Shown here: in pieces, positions 34,372 to 45,234 of the stretch
How the letters are laid out: every line of letters starts with the position of its first letter
How positions within the stretch are numbered: the first letter of the stretch is position 1
NCBI RefSeq assembly: GCF_036884655.1
Contig: NC_088345.1
Location: 29,455,001-29,519,000, forward strand
DNA: 64,000 nt
Source: Musa acuminata AAA Group
Lineage: Eukaryota; Streptophyta; Magnoliopsida; Zingiberales; Musaceae
Direction of reading: 5' to 3'
Position numbers and translations under genes: made by a program
Notes under the pieces: model-generated
The model's database searches: none
What the model saw: the letters and a program-made list of their open reading frames with translations, nothing else
What the model was told of the DNA's origin: nothing

Positions 34372-34727
34372 TGTTAGGATCAAGAGCACTAAGAGGGGGG
34401 GGGGGGGGGGGGAGGGGTGAATTAGTGTAGCGGATAAAAACGTCAACTTTGTCAAATCTCTCGTACGATAAAAATCATTTCCGACGTAAAACCGATTTTG
34501 GAAACTTAGCTTGAAAGCATACGTAAATGTATTGAATGTAGTAAGCTATTGAAGAGGTTTGCAGTAAGGTAATAGCAGGAAACAAAATGCAAACCGGAGA
34601 AGACGGGAGTTTATAGTGGTTCGGTCAATCGCGACCTACATCTACTCCTCCGATTCCTCTACCGTCGAGGCCATTGGCATCCACTAACGATCTTCCATTC
34701 CTAGGCGAAGATCAACTTCCTTCTTAC
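34372..34727 (-). repeat. 3' LTR of element I, U5 side
   Basis: TGTTAGGATCAAGAGC, a long interrupted G run (34397-34417), then the leader to CTTAC where H entered. Confidence 0.88.
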
Positions 34728-34856
34728 TGTTAGGATCGAGAGCACTAAGAGGGGGGGGGGTGAATTAGTGCAGCGGAAATCTTACAGCGATTAAAAACCA
34801 AAAGCTGCGTTCGTTCAATAAAAACTATTATGATGCAAAAGCTAATTCTTAGTTTG

Positions 34857-35150
34857 TATCTAAGTGCAGTTTGCGTCTAAGCACAGATTGCGTCTAAGCG
34901 TAGTTTTGCGTCTAAGCGCAGTTTTGCGTCTAAGCGCAGTTTACGTCTAAACTCAGATTTACGTCTAAACGCAGTTTTACGTCTAAACGTAGGTTTACGT
35001 CTAAACGCAGTTTTACGTCTAAACGCAGATTTACGTCTAAACGCAGATTTACGTCTAAACTCAAATTTACGTCTAAACTCAGATTTACGTCTAAACGCAG
35101 ATTTACGTCTAAACGCAGTTTTAGACACAGATTTACGTCTAAACTTTGAA
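34857..35150 (-). repeat. 18-bp tandem array in LTR leader (H, 3' LTR)
   Basis: About 16 units of gcagatttacgtctaaac type. On the minus strand each unit codes F-R-R-K-S/T-A/E in a 105-codon frame (34877-35194). Counterpart 41313-41610. Confidence 0.93.
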
Positions 35151-35917
35151 ACTCGTTTGTATACTCGCAGAAGGCAGTATGCAGTTGAAATCAAGACGTG
35201 AACTGAGATCTGATGATTGTGCGAGGAAAGCCGATTTACGTCTGAATGCAGTTTTACGTCTAAATGTTGAAACTCGTTCGTAAAATTGTAGAGGACAGTT
35301 TGCAGTTATCAATAGGATCAAAATGTAAGTGTAAACTGCAAAGAAGCTCGTTCGTAAAAGCACGGAAGACAGTTCTGCAGAATCAAACGTAAACGTAAAC
35401 TGTAATGTATGAAAATACGAATTTACGTCTGAATGCAGATTCGGAAGAACAGCACTTAGAACTTGTTCGTGAAAGCGCAGAGAGCAGTAGTAATGAAGGA
35501 GGTTTGCAGTAATGATAAAGTGCTCAAGAATAAACGCAAACCAGAGATTTAGAGTGGTTCGGTCAGCCTTGACCTACTCCACTTTTGGCTTCCTCCACCG
35601 ACGAGGTTGCCGACGTCAACTAGGGGCCTTCCTTCAATAGGCAAAGGCCAAACTGCCCTATTACAGTTTCCCTCCTTTTGATAGGCTCAGGAGACAACCT
35701 TTACAGACCTTTCTCTCCTCACTTTACAACTGAAAACTTGAAGAACAGAAGGAGGAGACTTAAAGGCTTTACAACACTTTTGAGCTCTTAGAATCACAGA
35801 AAATATCAAGATTTCGGTGTAGGTCTGTATCTTTTCAGTGCTGAATGGGTGGGGTATTTATAGGCCCCAACCCAATTCAAAATTCGAGCTCAAAACCATC
35901 AAATCCCGGAATTTCAG

Positions 35918-36315
35918 GATCAGGCGGTTGCACCTCTTGACTGGAGAGGTTGCACCGCCTGGCAGAGCTCGAAGACTGAGCTCAGGCGGATGCACCTCTC
36001 TGTCAGGGGTGGTTGCACCTTTCTGCCAGAGCTCAAAGACCGAGCTCAGGCGATGCATCACCTGTCCAAAGAGGTTGCACCTCTCTGCCAGAGCTCGAAG
36101 ACCGAGCTCGGTAGTTGCACCTCTTGGCAGAGCTCGGAACTTGAGCTCTGGCGGTGCTACCTCTTGACAGATGAGGTTGCACCGCCCAGTCTCGCTTGGA
36201 GACTGAGCCCTGGGCGGTTGCACCGCCTGGCTGGAGCGGTTGCACCGCCCAGTCTCGCTGGGAGACTTAGCCTGGGCGGTGCTACCTCCCTGCCTGGGCG
36301 GTTGCACCTCCCACA
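35918..36315 (-). repeat. GC-rich hairpin array in H 3' LTR
   Basis: Repeated ggcggttgcacc and agagctcgaagac units; counterpart 42379-42772 in the 5' LTR. Confidence 0.9.
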
Positions 36316-37170
36316 GCTACTTGGGTTCGAATGGGTTGAACCATTCGACCCAACTTGAGTTCTTCAGGGGCCCAATTGCCCCAGGATTAAGCTAATGGGA
36401 TCACCTCCCATTTCTAACTTAATCACCGTGCTAACTACGATTAAATCTAAGACAATTTCTGCAGCTTTGCTTCGGTACGTCAATCGCTTCTTCCGGCGAG
36501 TTTCCGGCGAACTTCCGTCGATCATCCGATGAACCCTCGGTGATGCTCCTGCGGACTTTCGGCAAACTCCTGGACTTTGCGAAGATCCACTTGGCAAGTT
36601 CCGACGAGCTTCGCTTGGCAAGCTTCTGGACTTCTCGGATCTGTTCTCGCAGAACCTCCGACGACCGTCCGAACTTCCGTCGAACTCTCGAACTCCCAAC
36701 GTGATCATGATCTTGACTCCGGCGCAACACCTGCTGCTTGTCTATCTTTTATCGTAGTTAATCCTGCACAACAAAACAAAACTTCGATCGAGACAATTAA
36801 TCCTAAGCAATTAACCAAGTTGTCCGACATGTCATTGGTCCCTCGACGCTTCGTCCGATTCTTCGGCGCATCGTCCTCTTCTGCAGCCTATTGCCCAATC
36901 GGCCAGTCGACTCCGCAACTCCGATATCCTTGGCACAATACCCGCTCTTCTTGGCCCGATGCCCGAGTCCACGGCCCGAAGCCTTCTGTCGATACGTCGA
37001 CCGATCCACCGGCCCGACGTCCAATCTTCTGACATGTTCCTTCGGCACAACATGATTTTCCTGCTTTAATTGTCTCATCCTGATGGAAGCATCCTGCATC
37101 ACTCAAAACGCATATTAAATCATAAACATATATCAAGTAGTTTCATCATCAAAATACGAGATTCAACAAT

Positions 37171-37182
37171 CTCCCCCTTTTT
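37171..37182 (-). promoter_or_regulatory. Terminal polypurine tract, element H
   Basis: Minus-strand AAAAAGGGGGAG adjoining the 3' LTR. Confidence 0.85.
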
Positions 37183-40160
37183 GATGATGACAACCACTTG
37201 ATGACGGAGTTAAACTTAACTCCCGGAGTTTAAACAAACTCCCCCTATCAATATGCCATATTGATAGAACCTTGAATTCAAACTGAAATCAAGTCATTGC
37301 AATATTCATCATGAATACTTGCAACACGTCAACATGAACTTATGCATAAACTTATGCATCACATGTCATGTCATCAACATACTTCTCCCCCTTTGTCATC
37401 AACAAAAAGGAGAAGTACTACAATCAAGTGTGTGTGATATTGGTTCAACTCATTGCATGAAAATCATAATATCAAGTTTTATCATCATGCAAGTTTGCTA
37501 ATATCAAATATCAACATGAAAAAATTACGATGTAAGCTTTTGATATCATAATGCAAACATTTCAAGTGTTTATCAATTATAGCAGTTCATCACATGGTAA
37601 GATATCAACGCGTAAAATTACGATACAAGTTCTTGATATCTTAACGCATGATGAAAACATGGCATAATACAAGTTTGGCAATCATAGCATCAATTCATAT
37701 ATCTCTTAATGATGCAAGCATTGCAAATATGACAATCATATCAATTCATATATCTCTTGATGATGCAAGCCTAGCATCAGTGTTCATAGCATCAATTCAT
37801 ATATTTCTCCCCCTTTGTCATCAACAAAACGGAGAACGATATAAGCAAATTTTAAGCATAAGTGCTTGTTGTTATGTATGTGAAATAAATCCTTGCAAGT
37901 AAAAACACTTTCATCCATATTCATCAAATCCATTTCTCAAAAAATATTTTTCACATGATGTGTGTATGAGAGATGTATTTGCTAGTTAATTACATATGTC
38001 AAAAATCAATGATATGAACTAAACTTGATATGACATATGCTTGTTAAGTTTGGAAGAGAGTGAACTTGATATGTTAGATTCAAGAGAATCCGAAAATGAA
38101 ATTTGACTCTTTCTTCCATTCGGACAAGGTTTTGCTATAGATATTCAATTACAATCATGAAGGTAAAGCATGCTTGTTATCATGGAAGTTTTGTATTCAA
38201 GCACATAATTTTCAACATGTAATTGTGTAAAATCATTATGCCAATCAAGTGATTCGATCATTCAATCAAGAAGGTTCGAAAAATAATTTTAACACGTTCA
38301 ATCATTAGGACGTATTTTTGCCATAGTTTTTCAAATACAATCATAAAGATAAGACATACTCATCATCATGATAGTATGATAGCAGGTTTACCATATACAA
38401 GCTAGCAAAAAAATTTCTACATTTTAAGGCCCGCAAGCTAGCAATTTTGAGATGTTCAAGAAAGCAAGTTCTATATCATGCAAGCTAGCAAATTAGAGAT
38501 GTTCAAGAAGGCAACTCTTGCTTCTTGAAAATTTTGCTCACTTTGCTAGATGCGCAAGTTAGCATTTTTGCCTCTTGAGATAGGCAAGATAGCACATTTG
38601 TTTCTTTTGAGATAGCAACTTTTTGCTTCTCTTTAGACCAACAAGCTAGCAATTTTTATGATATACAAGTTTCACAATATATAAGCTAGCAAAGATTTCG
38701 AAAGCAAATGCAAGATAAATTTCTTGTGTAAGCTCATGATTCTTGCTTCCTATTGCAATGTGCAAATTGCAAGTTTTGCTTCTTGAGATATTCAAGATAG
38801 TGAAGTTCAAGAAGACAATTTTTCTTCTTGAAATAAGCAAGTTAGCAATCTTTGCTTCTTAAAATAGGTAAGCTAGCAATCAAGTTTTTGCATCTTCTTG
38901 ACTTGTACAAGCTAGCTATCTCCCCCTTTGTCATTGTAAAAATGAAAGAGAGAATACAGTTTTGTAGTTCTCTTTTCCTTTTAGAACGATTTCAAAATCA
39001 TGACAAAGGTAAGTAATCATTCTTATTTGTGCATCATTATAGTTTCAATGCACAAATTCATTAACATTACATTTCAAAAAATTTTATGCATGATACCGAA
39101 AAATCAATCATCATCATGAGCATATCAAACATGATATTCAAGCATTCATGATATATCATTTTGGCAACATGATCATAGATATTCAAACGATGGTATCTAG
39201 AATTCATTACATCCTATTATGCATGATCATTAACTCCTCATTTGTATTTCATGCATTATTTCATTTCATCTCATAAGGAATATCAAGAAGAGTTATTGGA
39301 TGATGAGATAAATATTTTATGAATACACAGAATATCATAAGTGTTTCATGTATTCATATTATCACATGAAGCATATTATCATTTTTAAGATTCATAACAT
39401 GAATAACGTTATTACTATTTCATCAAAATCAGTTTTGAGATTCACATAATATCATGAAATCATTAATCTCGATAAAATGGAAAAACGTTTTCTTTTTAAG
39501 TGATTCTTTTAACACATCATAAAAAAGAAAAACTCATTCATAATTCAAGTGATTTACAAGATATCATAAATGAATTTATCACTTGTATTTCACCAAAATC
39601 GAGAACTCTAGATTTAGAAAATGATTGAAGCATTTAATCTGATTGAAGAATGATTCATATTTAAAGTGTAGCATTTGTCAAATCTGAAATCATCAAGTAT
39701 AACTTTAATATTTTCATTGCAACATTAAGCAAGGTTTCATTGAACATAATTTTGAATGATTCTTATAAATGCCTAAAACTTCTTTAGTTTTAATTTATGA
39801 TTGACTTTATAATAGCATGCTCAAATCTTTATTCTTATGTCAAAACCATACATTATATTTAATAAACAAAGACAATGAAAAATATCAAGCCTTCCAGACA
39901 AAAGCCATGTATCGTCATTGAAAAGCAATATGAAAATCATCAAAATATACATTCTTGCTTCTCAAGCACATAAATAAGATTAATCTCACTAGGTGTAAAA
40001 TCATTAGATTTCTATCTTGCATTAACATAAGACATGCAATTTTCATTATCATTTTCAAGATTACAAGCATGATCATATTTTTGCATTTTCATTGTTAAAT
40101 TATTAAAAATATAATTTTCAAGAAAATTTAAAGAAAAAGAAAAATGCATCATGAAAAGCA
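37183..40160 (-). other. AT-rich non-coding interior of element H
   Basis: Nearly 3 kb with no believable ORF. It holds three further polypurine-like words (37382-37395, 37804-37817, 38919-38931), repeated tcaattcatatatctctt...gatgcaagc units (37680-37805), a gcaagctagcaa-rich zone (38390-38920), and then very AT-rich DNA with catgat/atcatg words. Block order is shared with B and I. Confidence 0.8.
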
Positions 40161-41135
40161 TCATGTAATTTCGAAGTAAATTAGGGGGATTTCGATTACC
40201 TCATCATTGTAGGCTGTTAAGGCGTAGTTTGCTGCCTTGCTTTTGTTGACTTTCTCTTCTTCGGAGGAGCTCGATTCATCCCAATTTTTGTTCTTCTTCT
40301 TGCGTTTAAAGCAAGTAGTTTGATTCTTTTTGCTTTTTAATTTTCGTTTCATCTGTAGTTTAAGTTCACCATCACTTGAGCTTAGGCTCGAGTGGTCTTC
40401 AAATGTTCTATGTCCCAAATCCTTCCTGTTCTTTGGAAGGTTGTTTTGTTCATCATTGTCCTCATCACTTGAGTCATCGCTCAAGTGGCATTCATTTGTC
40501 CAGAGTTCAACATGTTCATCATGTGCATTGTACACCATTTCATATGTCATCAATGACCCAATTAGTTCTTCAAGTGGTAAGTTGTTTAGGTTTTTAGCTT
40601 CTTGTATTGCAGTTACTTTTGAATCCCACTTCTTAGAAAGAGAACGCAAAATCTTGTTTACGAGTTCAAAGTCCGAAAAACATTTTCCAAGAGCTCTTAA
40701 ACTATTGACGACATCCGTGAAACGGGTGTACATGTCGCCTATAGTCTCGCTTGGTTGCATTCGAAAAAGCTCGAAATCATGCAATAAAAAGTTAACTTTC
40801 GAGTCTTTGACACTACTAGTTCCCTCGTGCATGATTTCAAGTGTTCGCCAAATGTCAAAAGCTGTTTCGCACGTAGAAATCCGATTGAACTCATTTTTGT
40901 CCAAAGCGCAAAATAAGGCATTCATAGCCTTTGCGTTTAAAGAGAAATACTTCTTCTCCAAATCCGACCATTCGTTCGTCGGTTTAGAGGGAAGTTGAAA
41001 GCTGTTTTCAACGATATTCCATAAATCCAGATTTAGAGAAATCAAGAAAACTCTCATTCGAGTTTTCCAATAAGTATAGTCCAATCCGTTAAAGAACGGT
41101 GGACGAAAGACCGAAAAGCCCTCTTGAAGAGCCAT
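40161..41135 (-). CDS. gag: Shortened Gag without zinc knuckle (element H)
   Basis: 324 codons, uninterrupted. DUF4219-like start (FNGLDYTYWKTRMRVFLISL, about 19-38), UBN2 core about 55-195 (AMNALFCALDKNEFNRIST, MHEGTSSVKDSKVNFLL, SETIGDMYTRFTDVVNSL), then two acidic segments (SDDSSDEDNDE and SSLSSSDGE), lysine-rich linker, acidic patch SSSSEEE, and a tail ANYALTAYNDEV-IEIPLIYFEIT. No C-x2-C-x4-H-x4-C is present; the place where A has it reads TTCFKRKKKNKN. The coiled coil and second knuckle of A are also absent. It should still be able to oligomerise through the UBN2 core; RNA binding might rely on the basic linker (inference). ATG is about 50 bp from the primer-binding site, as in A. Confidence 0.9.
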   Translation of the reverse strand: MALQEGFSVFRPPFFNGLDYTYWKTRMRVFLISLNLDLWNIVENSFQLPSKPTNEWSDLEKKYFSLNAKAMNALFCALDKNEFNRISTCETAFDIWRTLEIMHEGTSSVKDSKVNFLLHDFELFRMQPSETIGDMYTRFTDVVNSLRALGKCFSDFELVNKILRSLSKKWDSKVTAIQEAKNLNNLPLEELIGSLMTYEMVYNAHDEHVELWTNECHLSDDSSDEDNDEQNNLPKNRKDLGHRTFEDHSSLSSSDGELKLQMKRKLKSKKNQTTCFKRKKKNKNWDESSSSEEEKVNKSKAANYALTAYNDEVIEIPLIYFEIT

Positions 41136-41171
41136 TTCTCTCGGGTGTAAATCCGAAATGAGAAATACCCC

Positions 41172-41185
41172 GCTCTGATACCAAT
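41172..41185 (-). promoter_or_regulatory. Primer-binding site, element H
   Basis: Minus-strand ATTGGTATCAGAGC abutting the LTR; initiator-Met tRNA complement. Confidence 0.92.
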
Positions 41186-41334
41186 TGTTAGGATCGAGAG
41201 CACTAAGAGGGGGGGGGGTGAATTAGTGCAGCGGAAATCTTATAGCGATTAAAAACCAAAAGCTGCGTTCGTTCAATAAAAACTATTATGATGCAAAAGC
41301 TAATTCTTAGTTTGTATCTAAGTGCAGTTTGCGT

Positions 41335-41652
41335 CTAAGCGCAGATTGCGTCTAAGCGCAGTTTTGCGTCTAAGCGCAGTTTTGCGTCTAAGCGCAGTTT
41401 ACGTCTAAACTCAGATTTACGTCTAAACGCAGTTTTACGTCTAAACGCAGGTTTACGTCTAAACGCAGTTTTACGTCTAAATGCAGATTTACGTCTAAAC
41501 GCAGATTTACGTCTAAACTCAAATTTACGTCTAAACTCAGATTTACGTCTAAACGCAGATTTACGTCTAAACGCAGTTTTAGACGCAGATTTACGTCTAA
41601 ACTTTGAAACTCGTTTGTATACTCGCAGAAGGCAGTATGCAGTTGAAATCAA
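41335..41652 (-). other. Leader ORF of 105 codons made by the 18-bp array (element H)
   Basis: Lies downstream of the TATA box (42313-42320) and upstream of gag on the same strand, so it would be in the 5' leader of the transcript. It codes about 14 repeats of F-R-R-K-S/T-A/E, a very basic peptide. The same frame is open in the other LTR (34877-35194). It may simply be a by-product of an 18-bp period, which cannot create frameshifts. Not called a gene. Confidence 0.4.
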
Positions 41653-42312
41653 GACGTGAACTGAGATCTGATGATTGTGCGAGGAAAGCCGATTTACGTC
41701 TGAATGCAGTTTTACGTCTAAATGTTGAAACTCGTTCGTAAAATTGTAGAGGACAGTTTGCAGTTATCAATAGGATCAAAATGTAAGTGTAAACTGCAAA
41801 GAAGCTCGTTCATAAAAGCACGGAAGACAGTTCTGCAGAATCAAACGTAAACGTAAACTGTAATGTATGAAAATACGAATTTACGTCTGAATGCAGATTC
41901 GGAAGAACAGCACTTAGAACTTGTTCGTGAAAGCGCAGAGAGCAGTAGTAATGAAGGAGGTTTGCAGTAATGATAAAGTGCTCAAGAATAAACGCAAACC
42001 AGAGATTTAGAGTGGTTCGGTCAGCCTTGACCTACTCCACTTTTGGCTTCCTCCACCGACGAGGTTGCCGACGTCAACTAGGGGCCTTCCTTCAATAGGC
42101 GAAGGCCAAACTGCCCTTTTACAGTTTCCCTCCTTTTGACAGGCTCAGGAGACAACCTTTACAGACCTTTCTCTCCTCACTTTACAACTGAAAACTTGAA
42201 GAACAGAAGGAGGAGACTTAAAGGCTTTACAACACTTTTGAGCTCTTAGAATCACAGAAAAGATCAAGATTTCGGTGTAGGTCTGTATCTTTTCAGTGCT
42301 GAATGGGTGGGG

Positions 42313-42320
42313 TATTTATA
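42313..42320 (-). promoter_or_regulatory. TATA box of element H promoter
   Basis: Minus-strand TATAAATA in GGGGCC-TATAAATACCCC, just 3' of the hairpin array. Confidence 0.7.
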
Positions 42321-43631
42321 GGCCCCAACCCAATTCAAAATTCGAGCTCAAAACCATCAAATCCCGGAATTCCGGGATCAGGCGGTTGCACCTCTTGACT
42401 GGAGAGGTTGCACCGCCTGGCAGAGCTCGAAGACTGAGCTCAAGCGGATGCACCTCTCTGTCAGGGGTGGTTGCACCTTTCTGCCAGAGCTCGAAGACCG
42501 AGCTCAGGCGATGCATCACCTGTCCAAAGAGGTTGCACCTCTCTGCCAGAGCTCGAAGACCGAGCTCGGTGGTTGCACCTCTTGGCAGAGCTCGGAACTT
42601 GAGCTCTGGCGGTGCTACCTCTTGACAGAGGAGGTTGCACCGCCCAGTCTCGCTTGGAGACTGAGCCCTGGGCGGTTGCACCGCCTGGCTGGAGCGGTTG
42701 CACCGCCCAGTCTCGCTGGGAGACTTAGCCTGGGCGGTGCTACCTCCCTGCCTGGGCGGTTGCACCTCCCACAGCTACTTGGGTTCGAATGGGTTGAACC
42801 ATTCGACCCAACTTGAGTTCTTTAGGGGCCCAATTGCCCCAGGATTAAGCTAATGGGATCACCTCCCATTTCTAACTTAATCACCGTGCTAACTACGATT
42901 AAATCTAAGACAATTTCTGCAGCTTTGCTTCGGTACGTCAATCGCTTCTTCCGGCGAGTTTCCGGCGAACTTCCGTCGATCATCCGATGAACCCTCGGTG
43001 ATGCTCCTGCGGACTTCCGGCAAACTCCTGGACTTTGCGAAGATCCACTTGGCAAGTTCCGACGAGCTTCGCTTGGCAAGCTTCTGGACTTCTCGGATCT
43101 GTTCTCGCAGAACCTCCGACGACCGTCCGAACTTCCGTCGAACTCTCGAACTCCCAACGTGATCATGATCTTGACTCCGGCGCAACACCTGCTGCTTGTC
43201 TATCTTTTATCGTAGTTAATCCTGCACAACAAAACAAAACTTCGATCGAGACAATTAATCCTAAGCAATTAACCAAGTTGTCCGACATGTCATTGGTCCC
43301 TCGACGCTTCGTCCGATTCTTCGGCGCATCGTCCTCTTCTGCAGCCTATTGCCCAATCGGCCAGTCGACTCCGCAACTCCGATATCCTTGGCACAATACC
43401 CGCTCTTCTTGGCCCGATGCCCGAGTCCACGGCCCGAAGCCTTCTGTCGATACGTCGACCGATCCACCGGCCCGACGTCCAATCTTCTGACATGTTCCTT
43501 CGGCACAACATGATTTTCCTGCTTTAATTGTCTCATCCTGATGGAAGCATCCTGCGTCACTCAAAACGCAGATTAAATCATAAACATATATCAAGTAGTT
43601 TCATCATCAAAATACGAGATTCAACACTTAC

Positions 43632-45199
43632 ACCCCTCTTCTCCTTTTACCGGGTTTAGGAGACAACCCTTACAAGCACTCACTCTCCTCTCTAAACAGA
43701 ATTCTAACACTTAGAATTTAGAGGAGGGAAATTCTAGAGATTGCAGCAACATTTTTTCTCTTTTAATCTCTCTATGCTTGTATCTTCTACCTAGGGATGG
43801 GAGGGATATTTATAGGCCCCAAACCAATTTGAATTTGGAGCTCAAAACTGTCATCTCCCGGAATTTCGGGGTTTGGCGGTTACATCGCTTGACTAGAGCG
43901 GTTGCACTGCCTGGCAGAGCTCGGAGACCGAGCCTCCGGGCGGTGCCATCACCTGACAGGGGCGGTTGCACCGCTTGGCAGAGCTCGGAGACCGAGCCTA
44001 TGGGCGGTTCCACCGCCTGTTAGGGGCGGTTGCACCGCCTAGTCTCGCTCGGAGACTGAGCCCAAGCAGTGCCACCACCTGCCTAGGGCGGTTGCACTGC
44101 TTGGCAGAGCTCGGAGTCTGAGCCTCTGGGTTGTTCCACCGCTTGTCAGGGGTGGTTGCACCGCCCAGTCTCGCTCGGAGACTGAGCCCAAGCGGTGCCA
44201 CCGCCTGCCTAGGGCAGTTGCACCGCCCAGTCTCGGTCGGAGACTGAGCCTTGGCGGTGCCACCGCCTGACCTGGGCGGTTGCACTACCTAGCGTTCCTG
44301 GGAGACCATCTCCTGGGTGGTGCCACCATCGACCCTAGCGGTGCCATCGCCTGGCAGGAATTTTGGTCCGAATGGGTTGATCCATTCGGCCCAATTTGGG
44401 TCTATCAAGGGCCCAATTGCCCCCAGATTAAGTTAATGGGATCACCTCCCATTCCTAACTTAATCTACATGCTAACTACAATATTTCTTAAGACATTTAC
44501 TACAACTTTCTCCGGTGCGTCAATCGCTTCTTCCGGCGAGCTTCCAGCGAACTTCCGTCAATCATCCGATGAACCCTCGGTGATGCTCCTGCGGACTTCC
44601 GGCAAACTCCTAGACTTGCGACGATCCACTTGGCGAGTTTCGATGAGCTTCTTTGGCAAGCTCCTGGACTTCTCGAATTTGTTCCCCCAGAACCTCCGAC
44701 GACCATCCGAACTTCTATCGAACTCCCAACGTGATCATAGTCTTGACTCCGACGCAACTCCTGCTGCATGTTTTACTTCCATCATAGTTAATCCTGCATA
44801 TGTAAAACAAAACTTCGTTCGAGACAATTAATCCTAAGCAATTAACCAAGTTATCCGGCTTGTCATTGGTTCCTCGATGCTTCGTCCGATTCTTCGACGC
44901 ATCGTCCTCTCCTACGGCCTATTGCCCAATCGACCAGTTGACTCCGCAACTCTGATATCCTTGGCACAATACCTGCTCTTCTTGGCCTGATGCCTGAGTC
45001 CACGGCCTGAAGCCCTCTATCGATACGTTGACCGATCCACCGGCCCGACGTCCAATCTTCTTACATGTTCCTCCAGCACAACATGATTTTCCTACTTTAA
45101 TTGTCTCATCCTGATCGAAGCATCCTATGTCACTCAAAACGCAGATTAAATCATAAACATATATCAAGTGGTTTCATCATCAAAATACGAGATTCAACA
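43632..45199 (-). repeat. 3' LTR of element I, U3 side
   Basis: Resumes after H. Hairpin array 43873-44362, the longest in the window; ends GATTCAACA. Confidence 0.88.
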
Positions 45200-45201
45200 A
45201 T

Positions 45202-45213
45202 CTCCCCCTTTTT
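45202..45213 (-). promoter_or_regulatory. Terminal polypurine tract, element I
   Basis: tctccccctttt on plus, adjoining the 3' LTR. Confidence 0.82.
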
Positions 45214-45234
45214 AATGATAACAACCACTTAATG

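Larger units (their letters stand above)
34728..37168 (-). repeat. 3' LTR of element H
   Basis: 2441 bp. From the left: G run, 18-bp array (34857-35150), gcagaaggcagt leader blocks, TATTTATA 35855-35862, hairpin array 35918-36315, and two U3 blocks (one A-like with cgacgagcttcgc, one B-like with ggcccgatgccc), so the U3 looks like a composite of the A and B types. Confidence 0.95.
34728..43626 (-). mobile_element. Element H: gag-only Sirevirus, complete, youngest-looking
   Basis: 8899 bp. Both LTRs are 2441 bp; perfect duplication CTTAC at 34723-34727 and 43627-43631. Interior 37169-41185 (about 4.0 kb) has an open gag, the primer-binding site, polypurine tracts, and no pol. The LTRs looked nearly identical in every part I compared, so insertion should be recent. 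Confidence 0.95.
41186..43626 (-). repeat. 5' LTR of element H
   Basis: 2441 bp, same blocks as the 3' LTR with only scattered single-base changes in the parts compared. Confidence 0.95.

Noticed and set aside
42316..42765. 149-codon minus-strand ORF in the H LTR (also 35858-36307) and similar ORFs in A, F, I, N LTRs
   Set aside because: They lie in GC-rich hairpin arrays, are open in several frames on both strands, and encode only QPP/RGG/ATA-type reiterated peptides that change frame between copies.
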